Source: Nodosilinea sp. E11
Lineage (GTDB): Bacteria; Cyanobacteriota; Cyanobacteriia; Phormidesmidales; Phormidesmidaceae
DNA: 64,000 nt
NCBI RefSeq assembly: GCF_032813545.1
Contig: NZ_CP136514.1
Location: 310,001-374,000 of the forward strand
Reading direction: 5' to 3'
The notes under the pieces were generated by a model. It made no database searches. It saw only the letters and a list, made by a program, of their open reading frames with translations, and was not told the origin of the DNA. The translations under genes and the position numbers were made by a program. Shown here one piece after another: positions 17,898 through 25,693 of the stretch. The stretch's first letter is position 1, and each line of letters starts with the position of its first letter.

Positions 17898-19115
17898 CTA
17901 GGTCAGCAAAAATCGCTCTGGCCGAAATGGTTTGGGGATAGGTGTCTGGGCTGAACCCGAAATCTGTTCAGCGATCGCCTTCCCTGCGGCGATGGCAACC
18001 GGCATTCCATGCCCTGTGTATCCTGCTGAGATGTACTCTCCTGGTCGGCCCGGCAGTTCTCCAATCAAAGGATTCTCATCAGCAGTAAAGCCCATGATGC
18101 CTGTCCACTCGTATTCAATGGCTACATCGTTGAGGGGTGGAAACGTATCGCGCAAAAAGGCTTTAAGGCCCTCGCCTACTAAGGGTTCCAACGTGGAGTC
18201 ATCCTCAATGCCAATTTCTTTGGTTGGCGACTTCCACCGCATTCCGCCAAAGATGATCCGTCCATCCTGTCGCTGAATAGCGTATCCAGTGTCATTGCTT
18301 AGGCACCAGTCAAAATCGAATAATTGGGATGTTGGAGCTGTAGCAATCGCCTGCCCCCGGACAGGTACGATGACACCCTTGAGCGTCGGTAGCAGATGAT
18401 AGCTCAGAGCATTGGTGGCATAAACGACGGCCTTTGTTTGGATCTCTCCCTGATTGGTCATGATGCTAAACCCTTCTGCCTGCCGGGTGACAGCCTGAAC
18501 CTCTACTTGAGTCTGAATGTGAGCCTGTTGCTGTTGAGCGGCTTTGGCAAGACCTACAACCAATTTGGCAGGCCACAGTTGAGCATGATGAGGCTCTACA
18601 GTTGCTGCCAAAAAGCTTGAACATTGAGTATTTTGGTCAACCTCTTTCTTATCCCAATACTTTACAGCCAAGTCATGAGACATCATGAGTTCACAGCTTT
18701 CCTGAAGTGATTGGGCCTGTGCGGGAGCCATAGCCAAGTAAACCAGCCGATTGAAGCGCAGATCACAATCGATGTTGTGCTGGTGAGCCAAGTCCCGCAA
18801 GAGTTGAGCACTCTGCTGCGTAAAGTCCCAGAGAGCAAGGGTGTCAGCCAGACCATGAGCCTCAACCGAATCCTTGAAGCTTTGGTTTGTGCCAAAGACA
18901 AAATGACCGCCGTTGCGGCCTGTGGCTCCGCAAGCCAGATCTCCTCGCTCTAATACAACAGGACGTAGCCCCAGGTGACTTAACCAGTAAGCGGTACTAA
19001 TTCCGGTGATGCCACCCCCGATGACAACTACATCAGCTAGATGGGGGAGTTCTTGTTCAGACTGAAAGCTAAGTTCTTGAGGATTGAGCCAAAAGGAGAC
19101 AGCACGAGTCGTCAT
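17898..19115 (-). CDS. FAD-dependent oxidoreductase (DAO/amine oxidase family)
   Basis: A 405-residue protein with an N-terminal FAD-binding motif, VVVIGGGITGISTAYWLSHLG (residues ~29-48). The DAO-type ATGRNGGHFVFG lies around 64-75 and the late motif GYTGHGMPVAIAAGKAIAE around 360. The family oxidises secondary or D-amino acids such as glycine and sarcosine, or putrescine-related amines; the substrate is not clear. It is convergent with recA. A strong hairpin terminator lies upstream at 19169-19212. Confidence 0.88.
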   Translation of the reverse strand: MTTRAVSFWLNPQELSFQSEQELPHLADVVVIGGGITGISTAYWLSHLGLRPVVLERGDLACGATGRNGGHFVFGTNQSFKDSVEAHGLADTLALWDFTQQSAQLLRDLAHQHNIDCDLRFNRLVYLAMAPAQAQSLQESCELMMSHDLAVKYWDKKEVDQNTQCSSFLAATVEPHHAQLWPAKLVVGLAKAAQQQQAHIQTQVEVQAVTRQAEGFSIMTNQGEIQTKAVVYATNALSYHLLPTLKGVIVPVRGQAIATAPTSQLFDFDWCLSNDTGYAIQRQDGRIIFGGMRWKSPTKEIGIEDDSTLEPLVGEGLKAFLRDTFPPLNDVAIEYEWTGIMGFTADENPLIGELPGRPGEYISAGYTGHGMPVAIAAGKAIAEQISGSAQTPIPKPFRPERFLLT

Positions 19116-19168
19116 GGTTAGTGACCTGAAGGATAAGGTTCTATCTTTTCTACCTCATGGTTAATAAG

Positions 19169-19212
19169 AAAACCCCTGCTGTGGCCACTCAATAGCTCTC
19201 GGCAGGGGTTTT
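19169..19212. terminator. Strong bidirectional hairpin terminator
   Basis: An 11-bp perfect stem, AAAACCCCTGC and GCAGGGGTTTT, with a 22-nt loop. The A/T tracts on both sides make it terminator-like in both directions. It would stop minus-strand transcripts from the DUF305 side before the oxidoreductase gene. Confidence 0.7.
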
Positions 19213-19266
19213 GTAGCAAGGTATCTACTTGGATTACGTTGCCCAGGGAAGGTAGGTAATCGCTAG

Positions 19267-19346
19267 CTAGCAAAGCTTATCGGCCATAGGCTGTAGGGCG
19301 GTGGAACTGCTGACGGTGGACACCCCCTGCTAGGGGAATTCAGGAG
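19267..19346 (-). pseudogene. Duplicated 3' end of the NUDIX gene
   Basis: About 80 bp match the last ~25 codons of the NUDIX gene at 20368: both encode STALQ(R/P)MADKLC followed by a stop. The upstream codons diverge, with an in-frame stop, so only the tail was copied. It is about 1.1 kb from the source gene and in the same orientation. Confidence 0.75.
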
Positions 19347-19360
19347 CACAGACCAAAATT

Positions 19361-19467
19361 AGCAAATCCCCTGCGCTCCCCCAGAGCGGCTCTAGGTGAA
19401 CCGTCCCCCATAGGAGCGACCCGCTGAATCCACATCGTATGAGCACTCACAGCTACGGCTACCTATA
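19361..19467. repeat. Interspersed ~105-bp repeat, copy A
   Basis: This segment is strongly similar to 22117-22206 joined to 23531-23547. The two share GCTGAATCCACATCGTA and CCCCATA blocks. It sits beside the NUDIX tail fragment. It does not code for protein in any long frame. It may be a small mobile or structured intergenic element; function is unknown. Confidence 0.65.
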
Positions 19468-19577
19468 ACAGGGGCTACGACTTGCGCAATTACTGTAGAC
19501 AGAGATAAGGGTGGCTATGGAAACGAGGGGTTCAGTTCACATTATTTGATAATGGCTTGTAGCGACAATAAGCTTAG

Positions 19578-20246
19578 CTAACGCCGACCTTGATGCATTG
19601 GCCCAGGCATCCCGCTAATACCGTACCAATCTTGCAACCACGCCTGCATCTGCCAGATTTCCTGACGCTGGGTATTGGCGATGTTCTGAGCAAAGGGTTG
19701 AACTTCAGAATGCTCAACTAGGCCGTGATTCACCAGACGTTGAGACATCATCACAGCACCCATGTGGTGCATAATCATGTCTTCCAAAAATGCCTGATCC
19801 AGGTCATTTCCTTCGAGCTGGCTGAGGTCACGCATCATGGGAGAGTAGGTCTGGCTGGTTTCCTGACCGGGGTACCACGCATCCAACCAGGCTTCCATCT
19901 GCTCAATTTCGGCGGTTTGCACCTCAATGATGTCCTGAGCAAACGCTCTCATTTCCGGACGGTCGCTGTACTCAAGCACCCGTTGAGCGGTAGCAATGGC
20001 TTCCTCATGGTGGGGAATCATCAGGCTCAAAAACTCAAACTCATTGTTGGCCTGCATCATCTGCATCATGTGCTGGTGATGGCCTCGGCCTGCTCCCTGG
20101 TTCATAGGCATTTGCCAACCGGGACGGCCAGGTTGCTGAAGTGGATTGGCAATAGGTGATGAGAAGATTAATGGAATGGCAATCGCACCTACAGCCAAAG
20201 CACCGAGCCCTGAAATCGCAGCAATAGATTTGGTTGACAGTTCCAT
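19578..20246 (-). CDS. DUF305 family protein (ferritin-like four-helix fold)
   Basis: A 222-residue protein from ATG 20246, with a signal-anchor (ISGLGALAVGAIAIPLIFS, ~10-28) and a His/Met-rich segment HHQHMMQMMQ. Two DUF305 repeats each carry IPHHEEAI or MHHMGAVMM and AQ(D/N)I motifs. DUF305 proteins are exported and several are linked to copper and metal handling. The His/Met content fits metal binding. An upstream Met at 20267 is possible but gives no better signal peptide. Confidence 0.87.
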   Translation of the reverse strand: MELSTKSIAAISGLGALAVGAIAIPLIFSSPIANPLQQPGRPGWQMPMNQGAGRGHHQHMMQMMQANNEFEFLSLMIPHHEEAIATAQRVLEYSDRPEMRAFAQDIIEVQTAEIEQMEAWLDAWYPGQETSQTYSPMMRDLSQLEGNDLDQAFLEDMIMHHMGAVMMSQRLVNHGLVEHSEVQPFAQNIANTQRQEIWQMQAWLQDWYGISGMPGPMHQGRR

Positions 20247-20367
20247 AGGGTTACCCACTAGGAGCATCTGTTCCTAGTTTAGAACCTACATTGAGCTGGA
20301 GAGTTTGGGGTAACCATAATTTATACTTTGTCGTAGGAGCATGCACCGTCAACATTCCGAATGCCAG

Positions 20368-20898
20368 TTAGCAAAGCTTATCGGCCATACGCTGTAGGGC
20401 GGTGGAACTGCTGATAGTAGCCACCTCTGCCAGGGGCACCCAGGCCAGGTCGTTAGATTCCTCAGACACCACAAATTCCATCGTCCTAGCCACCAGTAGA
20501 TAGCGGATGTCGTAATGCACATGGGGTGGTTCTTTGACTGTGGTGATGGGGTGGTGGCCGATGTCGAAGATGGTGGTCTGTAGAGGCTCAATCACCGGGA
20601 TGCCAGATTCTTCCCTGGCCTCGCGCAGGGCTGCGGCTAACAGAGATTTATCCCCCTCATCTACATGGCCCCCAAGCTGAAGCCAGCAGTTGAATTTTCG
20701 GTGGTGGGTCAGCAGCACATGGGATTTTGCAGGATTGACTACCCATGCTGAAGCGGTGAGGTGGCCCAAGTAGTTGTCTCGTTGCCAATAACGGCTTTGC
20801 TGCTCCAAGAAGGCCAACGTAGCGGCGATGGACTCTGCCTCTGCTGGGTTGAATGGGGTGTGGGATGCGATCGCCTGGATGCAGGTCTGGGGGGTCAT
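20368..20898 (-). CDS. NUDIX hydrolase
   Basis: A 176-residue protein with a NUDIX box, GGHVDEGDKSLLAAALREAR plus EESGI (about 75-100). NUDIX enzymes hydrolyse nucleoside-diphosphate-linked substrates. One residue between the GG and RE blocks is extra relative to the strict consensus, a variant seen in some branches. Its last codons are duplicated at 19267-19346. The gene starts at ATG 20898. Confidence 0.85.
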   Translation of the reverse strand: MTPQTCIQAIASHTPFNPAEAESIAATLAFLEQQSRYWQRDNYLGHLTASAWVVNPAKSHVLLTHHRKFNCWLQLGGHVDEGDKSLLAAALREAREESGIPVIEPLQTTIFDIGHHPITTVKEPPHVHYDIRYLLVARTMEFVVSEESNDLAWVPLAEVATISSSTALQRMADKLC

Positions 20899-21111
20899 AA
20901 TATTCTTGCAAAATCCAAGGCATCATAATCGTTCTGTCTCACTCTTGAGCGTAGACATAGCAAACAGCTTGAGCACTCTCAGGGCGGCTATAGACTGAGC
21001 GTTTACCGCAGGAACGGACCGCAGAGCCTTATCCTCGGGACATTCGCGCACCAGCATCTTTGGCTTGCCCCTTATAATGCCCGCGTGTCCTACCCCTCAA
21101 GGAGTTAGCCC

Positions 21112-21876
21112 ATGCAGGTCAAGCACCAGAACATTGGATTGACGGTTGATGACAGCCTTATGCGGGTGTATGTCGTGTCCCCAGAACCCGAAGGGCAGTA
21201 CCCCGGCATCCTCTTCTACTCCGACATCTACCAGTTGGGGCGGCCCATTACGCTACTGGCGGATCGGTTGGCGGGGTATGGCTATGTGGTCGCTGCCCCT
21301 GAGATCTTTCATCGGCTTGAGCCTATCGGTACTGCGATCGCTCCTGACGACCTAGGAAGGCTGCGCGGCAACGATGCGGCCAGACGAACTGAACTTGCTC
21401 AGTATGATGCCGATGCCCGTGCCGTGCTGGACTGGTTGAAGGCAGAGAAGGGGGTGGCTCCTGGGCATCTGGGCACGATGGGCTTTTGTATTGGGGGGCA
21501 CCTGGCTTTTCGAGCGACCCTGCTGCAAGAGGTGAAGGTGGCGGTGTGCTGCTATCCCACTGGAATCCATAACGGTAAGCTGGGTCGAGGCGTGGCCGAT
21601 ACGATTGAGCGGGTCAGCGAAATCAAGGGCCAGGTGCTGACGGTCTTTGGCACTCTAGATCCCCACGTACCGCTAGAGGGAAGAGAGAAAATCCTGACGG
21701 CATTGGATGAAGCTGGAATAGTGCATAGGAGCCTGCTCTACGAAGCCAACCACACCTTCATGAGAGACGATGGCTACCGCTATGACCCCGTGGCTACCGA
21801 TGCCGTCTGGGGGGAGATTATAAAGTTTTTGGAGGAAACTTTTGATGGCAGAGCAGCTTTCCAAGACCCTGGATGA
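21112..21876 (+). CDS. Dienelactone hydrolase family alpha/beta-hydrolase
   Basis: A 254-residue protein with the dienelactone hydrolase triad: nucleophile Cys in MGFCIGGHLA (~125), Asp in GTLDPHVP (~183) and His in ANHTFMRDD (~217). The N-terminal part (VYVVSPEPEGQYPGILFYSD) is the usual beta-strand lead-in. These enzymes cleave ester or lactone bonds; the physiological substrate is not identifiable. A ribosome site AAGGAG lies upstream (21099-21104). It overlaps the next gene by 32 bp. Confidence 0.9.
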   Translation: MQVKHQNIGLTVDDSLMRVYVVSPEPEGQYPGILFYSDIYQLGRPITLLADRLAGYGYVVAAPEIFHRLEPIGTAIAPDDLGRLRGNDAARRTELAQYDADARAVLDWLKAEKGVAPGHLGTMGFCIGGHLAFRATLLQEVKVAVCCYPTGIHNGKLGRGVADTIERVSEIKGQVLTVFGTLDPHVPLEGREKILTALDEAGIVHRSLLYEANHTFMRDDGYRYDPVATDAVWGEIIKFLEETFDGRAAFQDPG

Positions 21877-22111
21877 GGCAGTTGATTTTTTGCTTCGAGA
21901 ACTCAGTGATGAGGATAAAGCGACTTTGAAGGCCACTCCTGAAGATAACCTAATTGATCTACATCTCTCCTTTGGACAATGGATCCGCAATCGGTTTAAG
22001 CTCTGGAATGAGAATTTCGATTTGGTTGAAGCTCTAGGGTGCTTTGAGCCTGACTCTGCTTCAGAAGAAATTATCAATGCTGCCTGGACACGACTTCAAG
22101 GTGAGGAATAA
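21845..22111 (+). CDS. DUF6794 family small protein
   Basis: An 88-residue protein from ATG 21845, with GGAGG nine bases upstream (21831-21835). The pattern LDEAVDFLLRELSDEDKATL followed by DLHLSFGQWIRNRFKLW matches the DUF6794 signature; its function is unknown. It overlaps the dienelactone hydrolase gene by 32 bp and is probably co-expressed with it. It ends just before the repeat copy B that is split by the second IS. Confidence 0.75.
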   Translation: MAEQLSKTLDEAVDFLLRELSDEDKATLKATPEDNLIDLHLSFGQWIRNRFKLWNENFDLVEALGCFEPDSASEEIINAAWTRLQGEE

Positions 22112-22206
22112 AATTTTAGTTCACGTAGCAAGCCCCCCGCTACCCCCAGAACGGCTGTAGGTAGATCGTGCCCCATAAGAACGACCGGCTGAATCCACAT
22201 CGTAAG

Positions 22207-23521
22207 CTGACTGCCTGACAGAAGTAGGTGAAAGGCTTGAAACCTCGTGACGCGAGGGGAAAAGGGTGAGGTGACATGAGACGCTGAAATTTGCGTCATC
22301 TCAGGGTCTGTACCATGTCAGCCACCACCTGCCTCTATGATCAAGTGCTGCCACTGCTGCGTCAATATAGCCATCGCCGTGACCTGCGGCACCTCAAGGC
22401 GCTGGCTTGGATGGTGACCGCGCTGGTGTGCAGTGGTCAGTTGAGCCTACCGGAGTGGGAATCGTATGTACCCAGTCGCGCCCGCCAGGCGCAAAGCACC
22501 GAACGACGATGGCAGCGCTTCATGGGCAATCGTCGGGTCCGGGTCAAAAGTCTGTACGTGCCGTTGGTGCTAGCGGCCATCCATCGGTGGAAAGGGCGAC
22601 GACTCTACTTGGCGCTCGATACCACGGTGCTGTGGAATCGCTACTGCATGATTCACTTGTCGGTGACCTGCTGCGGACGAGCGGTGCCCCTGCTGTGGCG
22701 GGTTTTGGAGCATTCGAGTGCCACCGTCAGTACGGAGCGATATCTCCCCCTGTTGCGGTTGGCCCATCGGCTGTTGCAGCCCTACCCTGATGTGATGCTG
22801 TTAGCCGACCGAGGGTTTGCCAACCATGACCTGCTGGAGTGGTTAAGCCAAAGTCGTTGGCACTATTGTTTGCGCTTACCCAGTGATGTGGTGGTCCATG
22901 GCCCCCGCCGTCATCCCATTGAAGTCGGCTATCTGTGGCCCCCCAAGGGCGAAGCCCGTTTCTATGAGGGCATTGGTCTGTGGACGGATGGTCGCTGGCG
23001 CTGCAACCTGGTGCTGGCTAACGTCAAAGGCGTCAAGGAGCCCTGGGCTGTCATCACCGATGAGCCGCCGTCCCTCAATACCCTGTGGCAGTATGCCCTT
23101 CGGTTTCGAGTCGAGGAGCTTTTCCTCGATTCAAAATCCGGGGTCTTTGAGCTAGAAGCCTCCGGCATTCGCTCGGCTCCAGCCCTCGAACGACTCTATC
23201 TCGTAGCGGCTGTCGCCATCCTCTATGGCACCACCCAGGGCATGGCCGTTCAGCTCGATGGCCTCCGCACTCAGGTTGACCCTCATTGGACTCGGGGCAT
23301 CAGTTACCTCAAAATTGGCCTGCGCTGGCTCAAAGGAGCCGTCAACAAAGGGCGTTCGTTGCTCAAACCCATCCCCCTATTCACCGTTGACCCTGAACCC
23401 TGCTTTGCCTCTAAAAAAGCTGAAGTCCGGTACTATGACCGCATCTGGTTCTCTAGAATCCAGTCCTTGTGCTGCCAACTACCACCCTGGGAGGCCGTAT
23501 AAAGATGTGTCAGGCAGTCAG
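22207..23521 (+). mobile_element. IS4-type insertion sequence, copy 2 (1315 bp)
   Basis: It has the same 14-bp inverted ends as copy 1 (22207-22220 and 23508-23521). The 9-bp target duplication CATCGTAAG is at 22198-22206 and 23522-23530. It is in the opposite orientation to copy 1. Both have their own intact duplications, so they inserted independently. Confidence 0.95.
22315..23502 (+). CDS. IS4-family DDE transposase (copy 2)
   Basis: About 395 residues from ATG 22315, the same protein as copy 1 apart from two substitutions seen. The DDE residues and the Y(2)R(3)E(6)K signature (YALRFRVEELFLDSK) are intact. A TTG at 22291 gives a longer frame but is less likely as a start. Confidence 0.93.
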   Translation: MSATTCLYDQVLPLLRQYSHRRDLRHLKALAWMVTALVCSGQLSLPEWESYVPSRARQAQSTERRWQRFMGNRRVRVKSLYVPLVLAAIHRWKGRRLYLALDTTVLWNRYCMIHLSVTCCGRAVPLLWRVLEHSSATVSTERYLPLLRLAHRLLQPYPDVMLLADRGFANHDLLEWLSQSRWHYCLRLPSDVVVHGPRRHPIEVGYLWPPKGEARFYEGIGLWTDGRWRCNLVLANVKGVKEPWAVITDEPPSLNTLWQYALRFRVEELFLDSKSGVFELEASGIRSAPALERLYLVAAVAILYGTTQGMAVQLDGLRTQVDPHWTRGISYLKIGLRWLKGAVNKGRSLLKPIPLFTVDPEPCFASKKAEVRYYDRIWFSRIQSLCCQLPPWEAV

Positions 23522-23640
23522 CATCGTAAGAGCATTCACAGCTACCTTTGGCGGCGGCGCGGCTAGGGGTGAGGTCTTTGGTATCAGCTAGGGCGATCGC
23601 GCTTTCTTTGGGCAGTTCTGCCGCTGGCTCTGGTGCAGCG

Positions 23641-23960
23641 CTATGACCGATTGCTCCACCGATAGTCCCACGGCATCACAGGATTTTGCTGGTTTCAAAA
23701 GTTCAACCGCTGCTGCCGGGCCTGGGCCTCGGCGGCGAGTAACTGGCCTTGGGTCTAGGGGCAACTCCGCAGGAACTGGGTATACACTACCGCATAGCCC
23801 TCGCGCACCATCTTTAGGTTCATGTTCTGGCCACCCGCATAGAGTTCTGCCACCATACGCCCATAGCGGTCAGTGTCGGCTTGGCGAAACTGGATGGTGG
23901 AGCCTCGGGGGATGAGTTAGCGCAGGGGCTCGAAGACCGCTGGCTCCCAAGGGGTTTGAA
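23641..23960 (-). pseudogene. Staphylococcal nuclease-like (SNase) gene remnant
   Basis: On the minus strand the sequence reads TFQTPWEPAVFEPLR-stop-LIPRGSTIQFRQADTDRYGR, then MVAELYAGGQNMNLKMV and REGYAVVYTQFLRSCP-stop-TQGQLL, then AEAQARQQRLNF-stop-NQQNPVMPWDYR. This is the SNase pattern with the catalytic DRYGR region, broken by three stops (TAA, TAG, TGA). The N-terminal part is missing. It sits next to the IS copy 2. Confidence 0.8.
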
Positions 23961-23965
23961 AGGTA

Positions 23966-24814
23966 TTATCGCCGTCTACGACCAGAGCTACGACGTGGGG
24001 CCGAACGTCGTGAACTACCAAAACCACCGCTTGAAGGCCGAGCACGCTCAGGCTGTCGATTATTACGTCGCAGATTGCTGTTGCCGACGCCACTGCCTGA
24101 AGGTCTGTTGGTGTTAACCCGTGGGGCAGTGCTGCCGGTCGAACGTAGCCTGCCACTTGCTCGAAACTGGCGATTCCGATATTCAGCAGGAGGTGCTTGG
24201 TGGCGTGACTGATAGTGCGAAACGGCTTCGTTATAGCTTCGTCCATAACCGCCATGGCCAACCAGTGCTACACCCGGTCGATAAATTGGCGGCATGTAGT
24301 AGTGCGGACGGAAGAGTAAGCTACCGACCGCCTGACCTGCTAGCCCTCCTGCAAATGGTGTCCAAAAGCTTGGCTCTTGACGAATAATGACGACTTCTTC
24401 CTGTCCAGACTGCGGATCGGTTTGAGTTGCAGTAACGTTGTGAACGTATTCAATTCGAAAGTCGGGTGTTAGATACAGTGCGGGTTGTCCATTTTCAACG
24501 CGCAGTTCACTCGATTTGCCAGCAGAGATCTCTTCGTCTGTTAGACGGGCTAAGGGCAAATTGGCGCTGCGAAACATCGACTGTCCAGGCCCAGTGTTGA
24601 GTAATATTAGACTGTATTCACCCAAACTATCATCGTAGGTAGCCTGCTGCACAGGATAAACTCCGTCTGTAATTGAGCTAGCAGCAGCAGGAACAGTTGT
24701 TTCTTGCGGGAGTTGCGGTGTGGGTTGCAAAGCGGAGTAGTCTAGGCTAGAGCAGGCAACCGACGACCACACTAGAGTTAATGCTATTAAGGAAACAGAA
24801 AGTTTGCGTATCAT
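23966..24814 (-). CDS. Lipoprotein with C-terminal basic/Ser-rich tail
   Basis: A 282-residue protein with signal peptide and lipobox SVACS (Cys ~21). The middle region (PLARLTDEEISAGKSSELRV, PDFRIEYVHNVTATQ, IIRQEPSFWTPFAGG) is probably a folded domain. Residues 210-282 are Arg/Ser/Gly-rich and probably disordered. It is followed upstream on the same strand by a DUF1517-like gene, 35 bp away, which suggests a pair. I do not recognise a function. Confidence 0.7.
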   Translation of the reverse strand: MIRKLSVSLIALTLVWSSVACSSLDYSALQPTPQLPQETTVPAAASSITDGVYPVQQATYDDSLGEYSLILLNTGPGQSMFRSANLPLARLTDEEISAGKSSELRVENGQPALYLTPDFRIEYVHNVTATQTDPQSGQEEVVIIRQEPSFWTPFAGGLAGQAVGSLLFRPHYYMPPIYRPGVALVGHGGYGRSYNEAVSHYQSRHQAPPAEYRNRQFRASGRLRSTGSTAPRVNTNRPSGSGVGNSNLRRNNRQPERARPSSGGFGSSRRSAPRRSSGRRRR

Positions 24815-24849
24815 TGTAGTTAAGGGAGAAGCGTCGTGAATCAGAAAAA

Positions 24850-25443
24850 CTAGAGCGGAATGAGTTCAGGGAAGCTCTCAATCAGTTGATCTGATGTGAG
24901 TTCATCTCCCAATTGAGCCGGAGAAAAATGTATTTGAATTGCTCTTAAAGTTCCTCTATAGTTTAAGTCGATGAGAGATTTTAAGCCTGCCTTTAAAGCA
25001 GTAATATCGGCTAGACTGGATTCTAATTCAGGCACTTCGCCTTCAAAGGCAACTGCAAGCATGACAACCACATTTTGTGTCATGGGAATTGCGAAATCCT
25101 CACTTCCATTTGAGTCAAGATCTATGGCGCTACCATAACGTCCAGCCGAATCGGTAAACAGTTCGCTGACGTAATCTCCAGCTTCGCCCTCATCCCAAAC
25201 AACATCTCCTTCATTGGCTGCCGATTGCCAAAACGTTTCATACTCCAGCAAGCTTTCACAAACCCGCACGAGTTGCTTGCCCAACACTTGCATGTCACCT
25301 TCTGAATCGATCACCTCCCGTGCTGCTTGATTGAGCACACCCAGGAGTGGTGCTATTTCTCGGCCCGAGAGATGCACAAAGATGCGACATACGACAAAGC
25401 GGGTCTGTCCACTAAGCTGATTGAAGCGACCGCGCAAACCCAT
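24850..25443 (-). CDS. DUF1517-like protein
   Basis: A 197-residue protein. Segments such as EIAPLLGVLNQAAREVIDSEGD (split here: LGVLNQAAREV), WQSAANEGDVVWDEGEAGDY and LRAIQIHFSPAQLGDELTSD resemble cyanobacterial DUF1517 proteins, of unknown function. A membrane anchor is not evident. It is paired with the lipoprotein gene at 23966-24814 and likely co-transcribed with it. The family call is from memory of the pattern, so moderate. Confidence 0.55.
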   Translation of the reverse strand: MGLRGRFNQLSGQTRFVVCRIFVHLSGREIAPLLGVLNQAAREVIDSEGDMQVLGKQLVRVCESLLEYETFWQSAANEGDVVWDEGEAGDYVSELFTDSAGRYGSAIDLDSNGSEDFAIPMTQNVVVMLAVAFEGEVPELESSLADITALKAGLKSLIDLNYRGTLRAIQIHFSPAQLGDELTSDQLIESFPELIPL

Positions 25444-25551
25444 AGCAATTTAAATCAAAAGAAGCGTACAGGTTCTATCGTAGAGAGCCAGGTTCGCGAT
25501 TGTCTTGATCTAAAGGTTGATTGATGGGGTAGTTTCTGTCGTGATTTAGCT

Positions 25552-25597
25552 AGTCGGTGGGAAGCCCCGCACTTTCCCGAAGGGGAGCGTCGGGATG
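25552..25597. other. Hairpin resembling an IS200/IS605 right end
   Basis: GTCGGTGGGAAGCCCCGCAC followed by a TCCC-GAAG-GGGA stem and CGGGATG. This looks like the structured right end of IS200/IS605 elements, where the tnpB reading frame ends and the guide RNA scaffold lies. No tnpB frame is present, so if real it is a remnant. Confidence 0.3.
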
Positions 25598-25693
25598 AAA
25601 GTCAGAGCAATGAGGATCTTCACCCCGAAACGATGCCGCCAAGCGGCGGGTGTAGCGGGTGAGCGACGAATTGCCATTGAGGGCACTGGTTTG

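Larger units (their letters stand above)
22117..23547. repeat. Interspersed ~105-bp repeat, copy B, split by an IS
   Basis: 22117-22206 and 23531-23547 together match copy A at 19361-19467. The IS at 22207-23521 lies inside this repeat, and the 9-bp duplication CATCGTAAG at 22198-22206 and 23522-23530 restores the uninterrupted repeat when one copy is removed. The repeat is therefore older than the IS insertion. Confidence 0.7.

Noticed and set aside
15236-23521. Composite transposon carrying recA between two IS copies
   Set aside because: Each IS has its own perfect 9-bp duplication, showing separate insertions.
23643-24117. Plus-strand frames over the SNase remnant
   Set aside because: Antisense to a recognisable decayed nuclease gene; low-complexity translations.
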